NCBI RefSeq assembly: GCF_000244875.1
Contig: NC_016791.1
Location: 1,175,501 to 1,239,500, forward strand
Origin: Clostridium sp. BNL1100
GTDB taxonomy: Bacteria > Bacillota > Clostridia > Acetivibrionales > DSM-1351
Length of the DNA: 64,000 nucleotides
Reading direction: 5' to 3'
Shown: piece after piece, positions 46,464 to 56,421 of the stretch
Position numbering within the stretch: position 1 is the first letter of the stretch
Layout: each line of letters begins with the position of its first letter
Notes under the pieces: generated by a model
Databases searched by the model: none
Told to the model about the DNA's origin: nothing
Seen by the model: only the letters and a program-made list of their open reading frames with translations
Made by a program: the position numbers and the translations under genes

Positions 46464-47255
46464 TTTTGAATAATTCAAATTGTCATAAATGTCAGAATGT
46501 CGTATTGTAAAGTTTGTATTATTATTGTGATTAATAATATCGAGAAGTCTCCTGATTTCTTGTACCTCGTATTTTTTCATATGAGGTGAAGCCAGTATCT
46601 CTAGAATGATTTTGGAGGGATCAACTTTAACTTTTACTCCTTCTTGGGGGAGGTTTTCCAGTCCGAAATGAAATCTTCGACTGACTTTGTCGGCAAGGAT
46701 GGTTTCGTCAGTGCAAGTGGAAACAGGGGTTGATTCATTTCTTTCCTTATATAGAATAATTCTGAACTCATTTTCGTAAATAAATTCTTTTCTTTTGTTT
46801 TTAAAAGGAAGAAGCTCATTATAAATGTAGTCGGTATCGTTCTCCTTATCAAAATCTATATAGTTTACTTGAGACATTATCATACTGTAACCCTCTGGAA
46901 TAACCAATGAATTTGCAAGCCTTTCTGTCGTTGTGTTGACCGCAATTCCAAAGCCTGCTTTTGCGTATAATTCCCACATTGCCGCAGATTCGGTGTCGTT
47001 GATGTGCCAGCAGCTTATTGCAGCCTTTTTTCTTTTTTCGTTGAAAATTTTTTGGAATTCAAGTATTATATCAGTTTTATTCTTGGCAGTGCCGTAATCC
47101 CTGAAATTTTCTATCATACTTTGAAAAGTTTGCTTTGGGATTGCACCTTCATATTTGTCCTTAAAAGTATCGGCGCGGGCAAAATATAATTCACCGTTAA
47201 TCAATGTCAGAAATTTTATCAAGTCGTAGTATCTCCACAGTTTTTGATCTTTCAC
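46461..47255 (-). CDS. DUF2971 family protein
   Basis: 264 residues from GTG at 47255. GGAGGT lies just before it; the longer in-frame start gives an N-terminus unlike the family and has no site. LWRYYDLIKFLTLINGELYFARAD and DKYEGAIP are the opening motifs of DUF2971, and AAISCWHINDTESAAMWELYA its middle motif. The function is unknown. It is single, convergent with the tRNA operon and touching its terminator, a common place for acquired genes, but base composition looks like its neighbours. Confidence 0.82.
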   Translation of the reverse strand: MKDQKLWRYYDLIKFLTLINGELYFARADTFKDKYEGAIPKQTFQSMIENFRDYGTAKNKTDIILEFQKIFNEKRKKAAISCWHINDTESAAMWELYAKAGFGIAVNTTTERLANSLVIPEGYSMIMSQVNYIDFDKENDTDYIYNELLPFKNKRKEFIYENEFRIILYKERNESTPVSTCTDETILADKVSRRFHFGLENLPQEGVKVKVDPSKIILEILASPHMKKYEVQEIRRLLDIINHNNNTNFTIRHSDIYDNLNYSK

Positions 47256-47417
47256 TTTAACCTCCAAAAAGCATTGTATATTCATATAATCCCAATAACG
47301 AGCATTATAGATGCATGTAAAATAAAAGGCACAAATTGTAAATTGAGTATGTATTATCAATAAACAATTTGCACCCTGTATTAATCTAATCAATGAAGTA
47401 GAGAGTTTTGGTTTAGA

Positions 47418-47906
47418 TCAAAGGTAGAATGTGACAAATTTAATTGTAAAGAAATCACAAACTACGATATCATCAGTTTCAGCCTGCCTCAAAACAAGAT
47501 AGTTGGCACCTACGGCCAGCAGTGTGCCGAATTTATCTACAAGAGTTCCGGTTCCGATAAGAAATTCTACCCTTACGGTTTTACCTATCTGTGTTCTTAA
47601 GAATCCGTTCATAAACTCAGTACTTTGAGTTGTCATTGGCTGGGGTTCGGTTGTAGGGGTAATGGGTGCCAATGGATTCATTTGCTGATTCATAATCTGG
47701 GGCTGTGACATCATCTGATTTTGTGTATTCATAAACGGGATAGTCTGACCAACCGTTGAAGAGCCCATAGGGAAGGCTGTAGAGCCGAAAGGGCCTCCTG
47801 TAGGTATTCCAGTGGGAAAACTTTCGGGGTTTATCATATTGTTATTTTGACGGTCGTCAAAATAACAATCCGGTATGTTGTAGTATGGAGTATGTGAGCT
47901 TTTCAT
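47418..47906 (-). CDS. gerQ: GerQ-like spore coat protein
   Basis: 162 residues. The first ~95 are rich in P, M, Q, T and G; the last ~65 (FLRTQIGKTVRVEFLIGTG, then FGTLLAVGANYLVLRQ) form a strand-rich domain with the layout of GerQ/YwdL. GerQ holds the cortex-lytic enzyme CwlJ in the spore coat of Bacillus. It is 32 bases behind a cwlJ-like gene, the same pair as in Bacillus, which strengthens the call. AAGGAAG precedes the ATG. Confidence 0.78.
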   Translation of the reverse strand: MKSSHTPYYNIPDCYFDDRQNNNMINPESFPTGIPTGGPFGSTAFPMGSSTVGQTIPFMNTQNQMMSQPQIMNQQMNPLAPITPTTEPQPMTTQSTEFMNGFLRTQIGKTVRVEFLIGTGTLVDKFGTLLAVGANYLVLRQAETDDIVVCDFFTIKFVTFYL

Positions 47907-47938
47907 AATCTACTTCCTTTCTTTAAGAACGTTAAAGT

Positions 47939-48382
47939 TTAGGTACTTGCATACTTTTGGGTGGGGATATAATAACAGTGCTGATTTACCCTGGTTAAAT
48001 ATGTTCCGTTTTCACCGGGAGGAAAAAAGGATATACATGAAGGTTTAAACGGATTGAAATACCATAATGAGTTTGCTACAGCACCAAGAGTGTTGCCGGT
48101 CATAGCCCAATCGGCTATGTCATAATGTACTTGTAATGGAGTCATATTAAATATATTTTGAGGGTTATATTGACCATTTACGACTTCCATTACACAAGTA
48201 AACTGTCGGGGCTGGAATATTGCAGCTCTGATATCACCATGAACTAGTCTGAAAAACTCGCCATACGGAACAGTTACTCTGTTCATAACGACAGAGGCAA
48301 CCCCTCTCATACCGTTGTCCCCCTCACCTTCGGCTTCACATCGTATTAGTCTTGCAAGCAGTTCTCGGTCTGTTAATGGCAT
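47939..48382 (-). CDS. cwlJ: Spore cortex-lytic enzyme CwlJ-like
   Basis: 147 residues, Hydrolase_2 (SleB catalytic) family without signal peptide or wall-binding domain, as in CwlJ. The catalytic glutamate lies in RLIRCEAEGEGDNGMRGVASV; other motifs are QFTCV and ANSLWYFNP. It digests cortex muramic-lactam peptidoglycan in germination. The start follows AAGGTGATT. First gene of a cwlJ-gerQ unit. Confidence 0.87.
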   Translation of the reverse strand: MPLTDRELLARLIRCEAEGEGDNGMRGVASVVMNRVTVPYGEFFRLVHGDIRAAIFQPRQFTCVMEVVNGQYNPQNIFNMTPLQVHYDIADWAMTGNTLGAVANSLWYFNPFKPSCISFFPPGENGTYLTRVNQHCYYIPTQKYAST

Positions 48383-48579
48383 ATTAAATCACCTTAATAA
48401 ATATAATTTTTCTATTACATTAGTAGTATATTAAGACGATGTGCTTAATGTTACATAATACTTAAATATAATTTGTTCCGAGTCCCGGTACTATATTGAA
48501 TTGTATAGAGATTTAAAGAATAGGAAATTAATTATGTAAATTGAATACGTTAATTAATTTCTAAAAAAAAGAGAAAACA

Positions 48580-48606
48580 AAAGCCGGTTTGACCCGGCTT
48601 TATTTT
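48580..48606. terminator. Terminator downstream of mtnN
   Basis: AAAGCCGG (48580-48587) pairs with CCGGCTTT (48594-48601). A- and T-rich flanks allow use on either strand, chiefly for mtnN on the minus strand. Confidence 0.75.
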
Positions 48607-49366
48607 ATGCTATTTCTGAAACAAAATGTTCTATAATTCCTCTGGTAAAATGGGAGGCCGCTTCTTCGATAAATCTTGGGAAGTTGATATTTGCATGCTC
48701 ATCTGCTTTGTCAGAAATAACACGGAATATAATATAATCTACACCATGTTCGTAACAAACCTGTGCTACGGCTGCGCCTTCCATTTCAATACACTTTAGA
48801 TTCTCTATTTCCTGAGTAAGGCTTAAAACCTTGCTGCTGTCCGCAACAAATTGGTCGCCGCTTGCCACTGTACCTGTTACAATATTTGGAGTACAGATAT
48901 TAAACTCTTTTAAGATACTTTCATCGACATCTGTGTTCAAGCAGCTAGATACATAAAACTCCGCAGATTTTTTACCCAGCGACACCATATGAGAAGGAGC
49001 AACAAATGTTCCAACTCCCAAAAGTGGTATTTCAAACTTGCTGAATCCCGGCAAGGAACTTGCATCCATATCATGCTGCACAAGCTTGTCCGCAACAATT
49101 ATATCGCCTATTTTTAAGTTTTTATCAGCCCCTCCGGCAACGCCTGTAAAAAGAACAACATCAACATTAAAGGTTTCAATAAGTGTAGTAACGGTTGAAC
49201 CTGCAGCAACCTTGCCGCACTTTGAGAAAACCAGAACAACGTCTTTACCAAATAGTTTGCCGATATAATATTCACGCATAGCAATAGTTTTTGTTTCATT
49301 TATCAGCATGCTCTCTGCCAATAGCTTTATTTCCTGTTCCATAGCTCCAATTATTCCTATAAGCAT
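48605..49366 (-). CDS. mtnN: 5'-Methylthioadenosine/S-adenosylhomocysteine nucleosidase
   Basis: 253 residues, slightly longer than the usual 230. It removes adenine from methylthioadenosine and S-adenosylhomocysteine, recycling SAM by-products. The start IGIIGAMEQEIKLLAESM, FTGVAGGADKNLKIGDIIVA and CIEMEGAAVAQVCY (purine site) are typical. An insert near 125-155 makes up the extra length. GCAGGAGG precedes the ATG. Confidence 0.94.
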   Translation of the reverse strand: MLIGIIGAMEQEIKLLAESMLINETKTIAMREYYIGKLFGKDVVLVFSKCGKVAAGSTVTTLIETFNVDVVLFTGVAGGADKNLKIGDIIVADKLVQHDMDASSLPGFSKFEIPLLGVGTFVAPSHMVSLGKKSAEFYVSSCLNTDVDESILKEFNICTPNIVTGTVASGDQFVADSSKVLSLTQEIENLKCIEMEGAAVAQVCYEHGVDYIIFRVISDKADEHANINFPRFIEEAASHFTRGIIEHFVSEIA

Positions 49367-49395
49367 AAATAATCCTCCTGCTTTATAAATTTAAA

Positions 49396-49431
49396 AGGCC
49401 TGCAGGCACAAATTGCCTACAGACCTATTAT
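49396..49431 (-). terminator. Terminator of the ferredoxin-like gene
   Basis: On the minus strand a 13-bp stem (49426-49414 with 49408-49396) including two G-U pairs, then TTTT. The plus-strand version has two mismatches, so it works best for the minus transcript. Confidence 0.7.
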
Positions 49432-49471
49432 AATGGAAAAAATATTCAATTTAAACTACCAATTCCATTAA

Positions 49472-50203
49472 TTAACTTTGCAGTACTTCGCCATTTGTAC
49501 CTATTGTTACAATACTCCAGGGCAACATTTTTCCCGAATTAATCAAGGCAGTTTTTACCGCACTTACAATGCCTCCACAGCAAGGGACTTCCATTCGGAG
49601 AACTTTTACACTGTTAATGTTATTGTTTGCAATAATTGCAGTAAGTTTCTCAGAATAATCACCTTCGTCCAACTTAGGACATCCGATAAGCGTAATTCTG
49701 TTTTTCATAAAATCCTTGTGAATGTTTGCATATGCGTATGCAGTACAATCGGCTGCAATCAGTAGGTCGCAGTTGTCAAAGTATGGTGCATTTACCGGAA
49801 CCAGCTTGATTTGGCACGGCCACTGCATAAGCTCTGATACCGCCGGAACAGAAGCTGTAGTTGATATAGTTTCCGATGCCGGAGCTTTCTTTATTGCCAT
49901 TGCTCTTGAACCGGGACATCCGCCATGCATGTGATGATGTACCGGAGGAGTTTGTGCGGCAGCTTTCATTGCTATATTCTTTTTGACAAGTTCTTCATCG
50001 TATGCATCTGCTTCACGTTCCTCAATAGTTATTGCATTTGTAGGACATTCGGGAAGGCAATTTCCGAGACCGTCACAGTAGCTGTCGGATATAAGTTTTG
50101 CCTTACCGTTTTCTAAAACCAGCGCACCTTCATGACATGCTGTTACACATAATCCGCACCCATTACATTTTTCTTCATCTATCCTAATAATATTTCTCTT
50201 CAT
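49472..50203 (-). CDS. Ferredoxin-like protein with second cysteine-rich domain
   Basis: 243 residues. Residues 1-65 hold two 4Fe-4S patterns (CNGCGLCVTACHEGAL and CDGLGNCLPECPT). A linker with HHHMHGGCPGS follows. The second half has CQIKLVPVNAPYFDNCDLLIAADC, LIGCPKLD and VPCCGGIVSA, suggesting another cluster or metal site. Proteins of this kind sit near hybrid cluster protein genes and Crp/Fnr regulators in clostridia, so a redox or nitrosative-stress role is possible. It is divergent from the Crp/Fnr gene. Confidence 0.82.
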   Translation of the reverse strand: MKRNIIRIDEEKCNGCGLCVTACHEGALVLENGKAKLISDSYCDGLGNCLPECPTNAITIEEREADAYDEELVKKNIAMKAAAQTPPVHHHMHGGCPGSRAMAIKKAPASETISTTASVPAVSELMQWPCQIKLVPVNAPYFDNCDLLIAADCTAYAYANIHKDFMKNRITLIGCPKLDEGDYSEKLTAIIANNNINSVKVLRMEVPCCGGIVSAVKTALINSGKMLPWSIVTIGTNGEVLQS

Positions 50204-50271
50204 AATATAACTCTCCTTAAATATATATTTTATTTGTTTGTCGTTTAAATGATTATGTAATGATTATAAGG

Positions 50272-50304
50272 TATAATTATATTAAGTTCGGTATCTGGAG
50301 ATAC
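50272..50304 (+). promoter_or_regulatory. Crp/Fnr gene -10 box and operator-like palindrome
   Basis: TATAAT at 50272-50277 with no good -35, then the perfect palindrome GTATCTGGAGATAC (50291-50304) just before the AAAGGAGGG binding site. At about +7 to +20 it could be a self-repression site. Inferred from symmetry only. Confidence 0.45.
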
Positions 50305-50318
50305 AAAAGGAGGGAAAT

Positions 50319-51032
50319 ATGAAATTAAACGAAAGTGAAATTAAAAATATAACAGAAGTTCTTCTCAATTGTGAACTGTTTGAGAACTTTGACAGTAAAC
50401 AAATTATATCAATCCTTGAATGCTTCAACCCAAAGATTTATAGCTATAACAAGGGGGATTATATTGTAATGGCAGGGGGCAGGTATCACGGGGTGGGGAT
50501 ACTTGTGGAGGGCAACGGAGTTGTAACTAAGGAAAATGCGGCAGGGAATCGTGTAATGATGAATCTCATTAAACCGGGAAGCATTTTTGGTGAGGTCATT
50601 GCATTTTCCGGGACGGAAAAATGGCCTTCAAACGTTCAGGCCCAAACGAATTGCCGAGTAATGTTTATCGAAAATGAAATGATATTAAATCAATGCAGTG
50701 ATGCTTGTTCTCATCATTCTCAGCTTATAAGGAATCTTTTAAAAAGTGTTTCTACAAGGGCGATTATGCTTAACAGAAGAGTCGAATATCTTTCAATGAA
50801 AGGAATTAACTCCAAAATTGCATGCTTTTTGCTTGAATACATGGAAAAGGCAGGCAGTAATACTTTCAGACTTCCCATAAACAGAAACGAAATGGCGGAA
50901 TTTCTGAATATATCAAGGCCTTCCATGTCAAGAGAGATGGGAATAATGCGGGACATGGGTATTATTGAATTTCAAAAGGAAGCCGTAAAAGTAATTAATG
51001 CTGAGAAATTAAAAAGCATGATTGAAGAATAA
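50319..51032 (+). CDS. Crp/Fnr family transcription regulator
   Basis: 237 residues. A cNMP-like beta-roll (about 20-140, GSIFGEVIAFSG) is followed by a long dimer helix and a winged helix-turn-helix (about 180-215, NRNEMAEFLNISRPSMSREMG). No N-terminal cysteine cluster of the FNR type is present. It is divergent from the Fe-S protein and may control it, as HcpR-type regulators do for hybrid cluster protein loci; inference from layout. Confidence 0.9.
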   Translation: MKLNESEIKNITEVLLNCELFENFDSKQIISILECFNPKIYSYNKGDYIVMAGGRYHGVGILVEGNGVVTKENAAGNRVMMNLIKPGSIFGEVIAFSGTEKWPSNVQAQTNCRVMFIENEMILNQCSDACSHHSQLIRNLLKSVSTRAIMLNRRVEYLSMKGINSKIACFLLEYMEKAGSNTFRLPINRNEMAEFLNISRPSMSREMGIMRDMGIIEFQKEAVKVINAEKLKSMIEE

Positions 51033-51059
51033 TTTTTGTATGGAAAATATTGAATTTGT

Positions 51060-51109
51060 AATATTAATATGATATCATTTAGATATCATATTAATATTTA
51101 TTTTTTTAT
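51060..51109 (+). terminator. AT-rich perfect inverted repeat with T-run
   Basis: A perfect 17-bp inverted repeat (51060-51076 with 51082-51098), loop ATTTA, followed by a T-rich tract. Almost pure A and T, yet the symmetry is complete; probably the terminator of the Crp/Fnr gene. Confidence 0.7.
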
Positions 51110-51131
51110 TTAATTAGGGAGGTTGATAGTT

Positions 51132-52001
51132 GTGAAAGAGATTGATGGAAAAACCACTTCAGGTGGAAAGATACTTTTAGGTGCATTTTTTATACTTATT
51201 TTGAGTGTAGTTCTTTTTGGAGTAGGTGTATACAAAGAAGCTAATGTTTTAATTGCACTGGGAATTGTTTTATTTATTGTTTTTATATTTATTCTTCCCG
51301 GATTTTTTACTATTCAGCCTAATCAGGCAATGGTATTGATTCTTTTCGGAAAGTATACGGGAACTATAAAAAAGGAAGGCTGGCACTGGGCTAATCCTTT
51401 TTATTCCAAGAAAAAGATTTCATTAAGGTCAAGAAATATAAACGGTGAAAAAATAAAGGTTAATGATGAAATGGGTAATCCAATTGAAATAGCCGCAGTA
51501 ATTGTATGGAGAGTTGAAAATACCGTTGAGGCCATATTTGATGTAGATAATTATGTTGATTATGTAAATGTTCAGAGTGAATCTGCTTTGAGACATTTGG
51601 CAGGAATGTATCCATATGATAATACCGAAGATACTCATACCATTTCTCTGAGAGGAAGTACGGATGAGGTTGCAGAAGCACTTAAAAACGAACTGCAGCA
51701 AAGACTTGGAAAAGCAGGTGTAATTGTTGAAGAAGCAAGACTTTCTCATTTGGCATATGCACCTGAAATAGCTGCAGCAATGCTTCAAAGACAGCAGGCG
51801 GCTGCTATTATTGCAGCAAGACAGAAAATAGTTGAGGGTGCTGTCGGGATGGTTCAGATGGCACTTAACAAGCTTAGTGAAAATGAAATAGTGGAGCTTG
51901 ACGAAGAAAGAAAGGCTGCAATGGTAAGCAACTTATTGGTGGTACTATGCGGTGAGAGAAATACACAACCGGTTATAAACACCGGAACATTGCATAACTA
52001 A
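51132..52001 (+). CDS. SPFH/Band-7 membrane protein
   Basis: 289 residues from GTG at 51132, 9 bases after AGGGAGG; the in-frame TTG at 51123 touches that site. Two hydrophobic segments (about 15-35 and 38-57) are followed by an SPFH domain (about 60-250) with [32 protein letters not shown] and [20 protein letters not shown]. Such proteins form membrane scaffolds. A ribbon-helix-helix-like gene follows after 15 bases. Confidence 0.88.
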   Translation: MKEIDGKTTSGGKILLGAFFILILSVVLFGVGVYKEANVLIALGIVLFIVFIFILPGFFTIQPNQAMVLILFGKYTGTIKKEGWHWANPFYSKKKISLRSRNINGEKIKVNDEMGNPIEIAAVIVWRVENTVEAIFDVDNYVDYVNVQSESALRHLAGMYPYDNTEDTHTISLRGSTDEVAEALKNELQQRLGKAGVIVEEARLSHLAYAPEIAAAMLQRQQAAAIIAARQKIVEGAVGMVQMALNKLSENEIVELDEERKAAMVSNLLVVLCGERNTQPVINTGTLHN

Positions 52002-52016
52002 AAAGGCGATGGTATT

Positions 52017-52202
52017 ATGGCGGAAAAAAAGACACTTTTACTCAGGCTCAGTCCCAAAATGTGGGAAGAAATATCGAAGTGGGCTGATGATGAATTCCGG
52101 TCTGTAAATGGCCAAATAGAGTATCTGATTAGTGAAGCACTTCGTAAACGCAATAAATCAGCCCCTATAACGGATTCCCACAAGGAAAAAGCTGATGGTT
52201 GA
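52017..52202 (+). CDS. Small ribbon-helix-helix (Arc-like) protein
   Basis: 61 residues. KTLLLRLSPKMWEEISKWAD, then SVNGQIEYLISEALRKR matches the strand-helix-helix layout of Arc/MetJ-type DNA binders. It is directly downstream of the SPFH gene, an order that appears in other Firmicutes. It may regulate the operon or only use the fold for binding. The start ATG has a weak site and is probably coupled to the upstream gene. Confidence 0.75.
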   Translation: MAEKKTLLLRLSPKMWEEISKWADDEFRSVNGQIEYLISEALRKRNKSAPITDSHKEKADG

Positions 52203-52212
52203 TTAAGTTAAG

Positions 52213-52250
52213 AAAAGACACGGCATAACAAAAAATGCCGGGTCTTTTCC
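52213..52250 (+). terminator. Terminator after the SPFH/RHH operon
   Basis: A 14-bp stem with one mismatch (52213-52226 with 52235-52248). The loop holds AACAAAAA. Confidence 0.85.
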
Positions 52251-52372
52251 TGCTTAAGAATTTCTCTGATAAACTTTTACATTTCTTAATAAATAGTTAA
52301 ATATTTTATGCTATAATGTAGATTATATTGCAGCAAAATAATAACAATATATATTATGAAAGGACGTTTGAT

Positions 52373-52987
52373 TTGGATAAAGGCGTGAAAATAGGTATTT
52401 GCGGAGGTACATTCGATCCTGTGCATGTTGGACATCTGGCAGTTGCCGAGATGGTCAGAGAAGAATTTGCACTTGATAAGGTATTATTTATACCATCAGG
52501 AAAACCGCCTCACAAAGACCTTGCTTCAGTTACTGACCCTGTTCACAGATTGAATATGGTACAGTGTGCAGTCAGCACAAATCCAAACTTTGAAGCGGTT
52601 TCTATTGAGATAGAACGCCGAGGATACACATATACGGTAGATACTCTTAAACAGCTGCATGAACTTTATCCTAAGGGCACGGAGTTTTATTATATAATTG
52701 GCGCTGATGTAGTAATGGATCTTCTGAAATGGAAAAGTGCGGAGGAAGTATTTACACTAACAAGTTTTATAGCATTAATGCGGCCCGGATTCCAAGATGA
52801 AGAATTTAAGACACGTTTAACTTATTTAAAGAGTGAATATGATGTTAATATTACAGGTTTTGAAGCGCCCCTAATTGAAATTTCATCAACCTTTATAAGA
52901 GATAGAATAAAAAACGGAAAATCTGTTAAATATTTTATAATTGAGCCTGTTGAGGGGTATATAAAGAAAAATAAATTGTATATTTAA
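52373..52987 (+). CDS. nadD: Nicotinate-nucleotide adenylyltransferase
   Basis: 204 residues from TTG at 52373, 7 bases after AAGGAC; the longer reading from TTG at 52328 adds a polar tail and has no site. It makes deamido-NAD from nicotinate mononucleotide. GGTFDPVHVGHL (11-22) is the HxGH nucleotide-transfer motif and ISSTFIRDRIKNG the second. First of nadD-yqeK-LytR_C-rsfS. Confidence 0.94.
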   Translation: MDKGVKIGICGGTFDPVHVGHLAVAEMVREEFALDKVLFIPSGKPPHKDLASVTDPVHRLNMVQCAVSTNPNFEAVSIEIERRGYTYTVDTLKQLHELYPKGTEFYYIIGADVVMDLLKWKSAEEVFTLTSFIALMRPGFQDEEFKTRLTYLKSEYDVNITGFEAPLIEISSTFIRDRIKNGKSVKYFIIEPVEGYIKKNKLYI

Positions 52988-52998
52988 GAGGATGGAAA

Positions 52999-53580
52999 AT
53001 GAATTTTAGTGAAATGGATATACTGCTTAAAAAGTCCCTAAAACCGGGAAGGTACATTCATTCTGTTAATACTATGAAAGTCGCTGTTGAATTGGCTGAA
53101 CATTATGGTGAGGATATAGAAAAAGCTAAAGTGGCAGGACTTTTGCATGATTGTGCGAAGAACCTTGAAGACAATGAAACAAAGCGGTATTGTATTGAAA
53201 ATCACATAGAACTCAGTCCGATTGAGGAAAATCAGTTATTCCTTATGCATGGAGCAGTAGGTGCTGTAATGGCAAGACAAAAGTACTGTGTGGAAGACCC
53301 TGCCGTACTAAATGCAATTAAGTATCATACTACCGGATTTGCGGGGATGAGTACAATGGATAAAATAATATTTCTGGCTGATTACATTGAGCCGGGAAGA
53401 ACCCACGGTGATGTACAGGAAGCACGGAGTTTGGCATTCGTAGATTTGGATCGTGCTTTGATAAGTGCTTTTAATAGTGTAATCAAATACGTTATTAGCC
53501 AAAATGGCTTAATTCATCCATTTACTATTGAGGCTAGAAACTATATATTATTAATGACACAAAAAACCGAGGAGAACTAG
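52999..53580 (+). CDS. yqeK: HD-domain hydrolase YqeK
   Basis: 193 residues. The HD metal site is visible as HSVNTMKVAVELAEHYG, GLLHDCAKNL and the late D in IIFLADYIEPGR. YqeK proteins cleave diadenosine tetraphosphate symmetrically. It lies 11 bases behind nadD, the usual order in Firmicutes. Confidence 0.94.
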   Translation: MNFSEMDILLKKSLKPGRYIHSVNTMKVAVELAEHYGEDIEKAKVAGLLHDCAKNLEDNETKRYCIENHIELSPIEENQLFLMHGAVGAVMARQKYCVEDPAVLNAIKYHTTGFAGMSTMDKIIFLADYIEPGRTHGDVQEARSLAFVDLDRALISAFNSVIKYVISQNGLIHPFTIEARNYILLMTQKTEEN

Positions 53581-53598
53581 TTTTGGAGATAATAAAAA

Positions 53599-54102
53599 AT
53601 GAGTAAATTTTTTAAATTTGTATTTTACGCAGTAGGAACATTTTTACTACTGTTTTCATCAATTATAGTAGGGGCAAATTTTTATAAAGATTCAGGTGTT
53701 TTCGACAAAAAGGTTGTTGAAGTAAAAAAGCAACCCGTTAAACCTGCACCTGCATCAAAGACCCCCGGGAAAATAATAGTGGATAGCAAGCCTGTTGAGG
53801 ATTCCGCTAAAGACACGGCAGAAACTACAAAGAAGAGTGGAAAGACCACAGTTCAGGTTGTTAACTGTACCGGTAAAAAAGGTCTCGCAGGAGAGGTTAA
53901 GACTATGCTTGTGGCACAGGGATTTGAGGCAAGTGCCGAAACCGGCAATGTTCAGAGTACTTCTCAAATAATTGTAAGAAAGAAAGGCGTAAAGGCAGGT
54001 CCAATCAGCAACATGTTAAAAATATCCAAGGTTTCAGAAGAAATACAGGCTGAACCTAATTTTGATATTACAATAATACTTGGAAATGATTATAATCCTT
54101 AA
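53599..54102 (+). CDS. LytR C-terminal domain protein
   Basis: 167 residues. One N-terminal membrane segment (FVFYAVGTFLLLFSSIIVGA), a Lys/Pro-rich linker, and a LytR_C domain (about 90-165: VQVVNCTGKKGLAGEVKTML, IIVRKKG). The domain is outside the cell and is often linked to wall polymer attachment. In many Firmicutes a full LytR-CpsA-Psr protein stands here; only the C-terminal domain is present in this one. Confidence 0.85.
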   Translation: MSKFFKFVFYAVGTFLLLFSSIIVGANFYKDSGVFDKKVVEVKKQPVKPAPASKTPGKIIVDSKPVEDSAKDTAETTKKSGKTTVQVVNCTGKKGLAGEVKTMLVAQGFEASAETGNVQSTSQIIVRKKGVKAGPISNMLKISKVSEEIQAEPNFDITIILGNDYNP

Positions 54103-54134
54103 TAAAAAACAATCAGAAGATGAGGTGCAAAATA

Positions 54135-54479
54135 TTGGATTCAAAAACATTGGTAGACAAAATCGTTGCGGCTATGGAAGATAAGAAGGCAAAGGATATA
54201 AGCATAATTGATATTCATGATATTACGATTATTGCCGATTATTTTGTTATATGCAGCGGTACATCCTCCACTCATATAAAGGCTATAGCCGATGAAGTTG
54301 ATTTCAAACTGGCTGAAATGGGGCTGGAGGCACACCACAAGGAAGGTTACGATTCTGCAAGATGGATTCTTCTGGACTACGCTGACGTTGTAATACATGT
54401 TTTCCATCAGGAGGACAGAGGGTTTTACAATCTGGAAAGGTTATGGTCTGATGGAGAAATGACCAGCATTAGATATTGA
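54135..54479 (+). CDS. rsfS: Ribosomal silencing factor RsfS
   Basis: 114 residues from TTG at 54135, 7 bases after GAGGTG; an ATG at 54120 precedes that site. RsfS binds L14 and blocks subunit joining in starved cells. DIHDITIIADYFVICSGTSSTHIKAIAD and GYDSARWILLDYADVVIHVF contain the family motifs in shorter parts. Fourth in the nadD cluster. Confidence 0.95.
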   Translation: MDSKTLVDKIVAAMEDKKAKDISIIDIHDITIIADYFVICSGTSSTHIKAIADEVDFKLAEMGLEAHHKEGYDSARWILLDYADVVIHVFHQEDRGFYNLERLWSDGEMTSIRY

Positions 54480-54512
54480 ACATTGTAATAAGTTGTGCTT
54501 TAATATTATTGG

Positions 54513-54541
54513 GAAAAGCATTAACTATGCTTTTCTTATTT
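54513..54541 (+). terminator. Terminator of the nadD-rsfS operon
   Basis: GAAAAGCAT (54513-54521) pairs with ATGCTTTTC (54527-54535), then TTATTTT. Confidence 0.85.
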
Positions 54542-54562
54542 TATGCTGTTTTTGACAAATAA

Positions 54563-56257
<1,695 letters not shown>

Positions 56258-56293
56258 ATAGTCAATTAGAAAATTCACATAATAAAAATAAAT

Positions 56294-56328
56294 GTCCAAG
56301 GGTGAACTTAGCCTTTGGATATTTTTTT
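56294..56328 (+). terminator. Terminator after the ABC-F gene
   Basis: TCCAAGGG (56295-56302) pairs with CCTTTGGA (56312-56319), followed by ATTTTTTT. Confidence 0.8.
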
Positions 56329-56421
56329 ACATAAAATACATTAACAGACTATTATGTATTGTAATGTAAAATAAAATCGATTATAATCAAATTATAAGAA
56401 GAAAAGAACGGGTGAATATTG

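Noticed and set aside
47332-47371. CAAATTGT/ACAATTTG inverted repeat after gerQ
   Set aside because: Only 8 bp with a 24-base loop and no T-run; expected by chance in AT-rich DNA.
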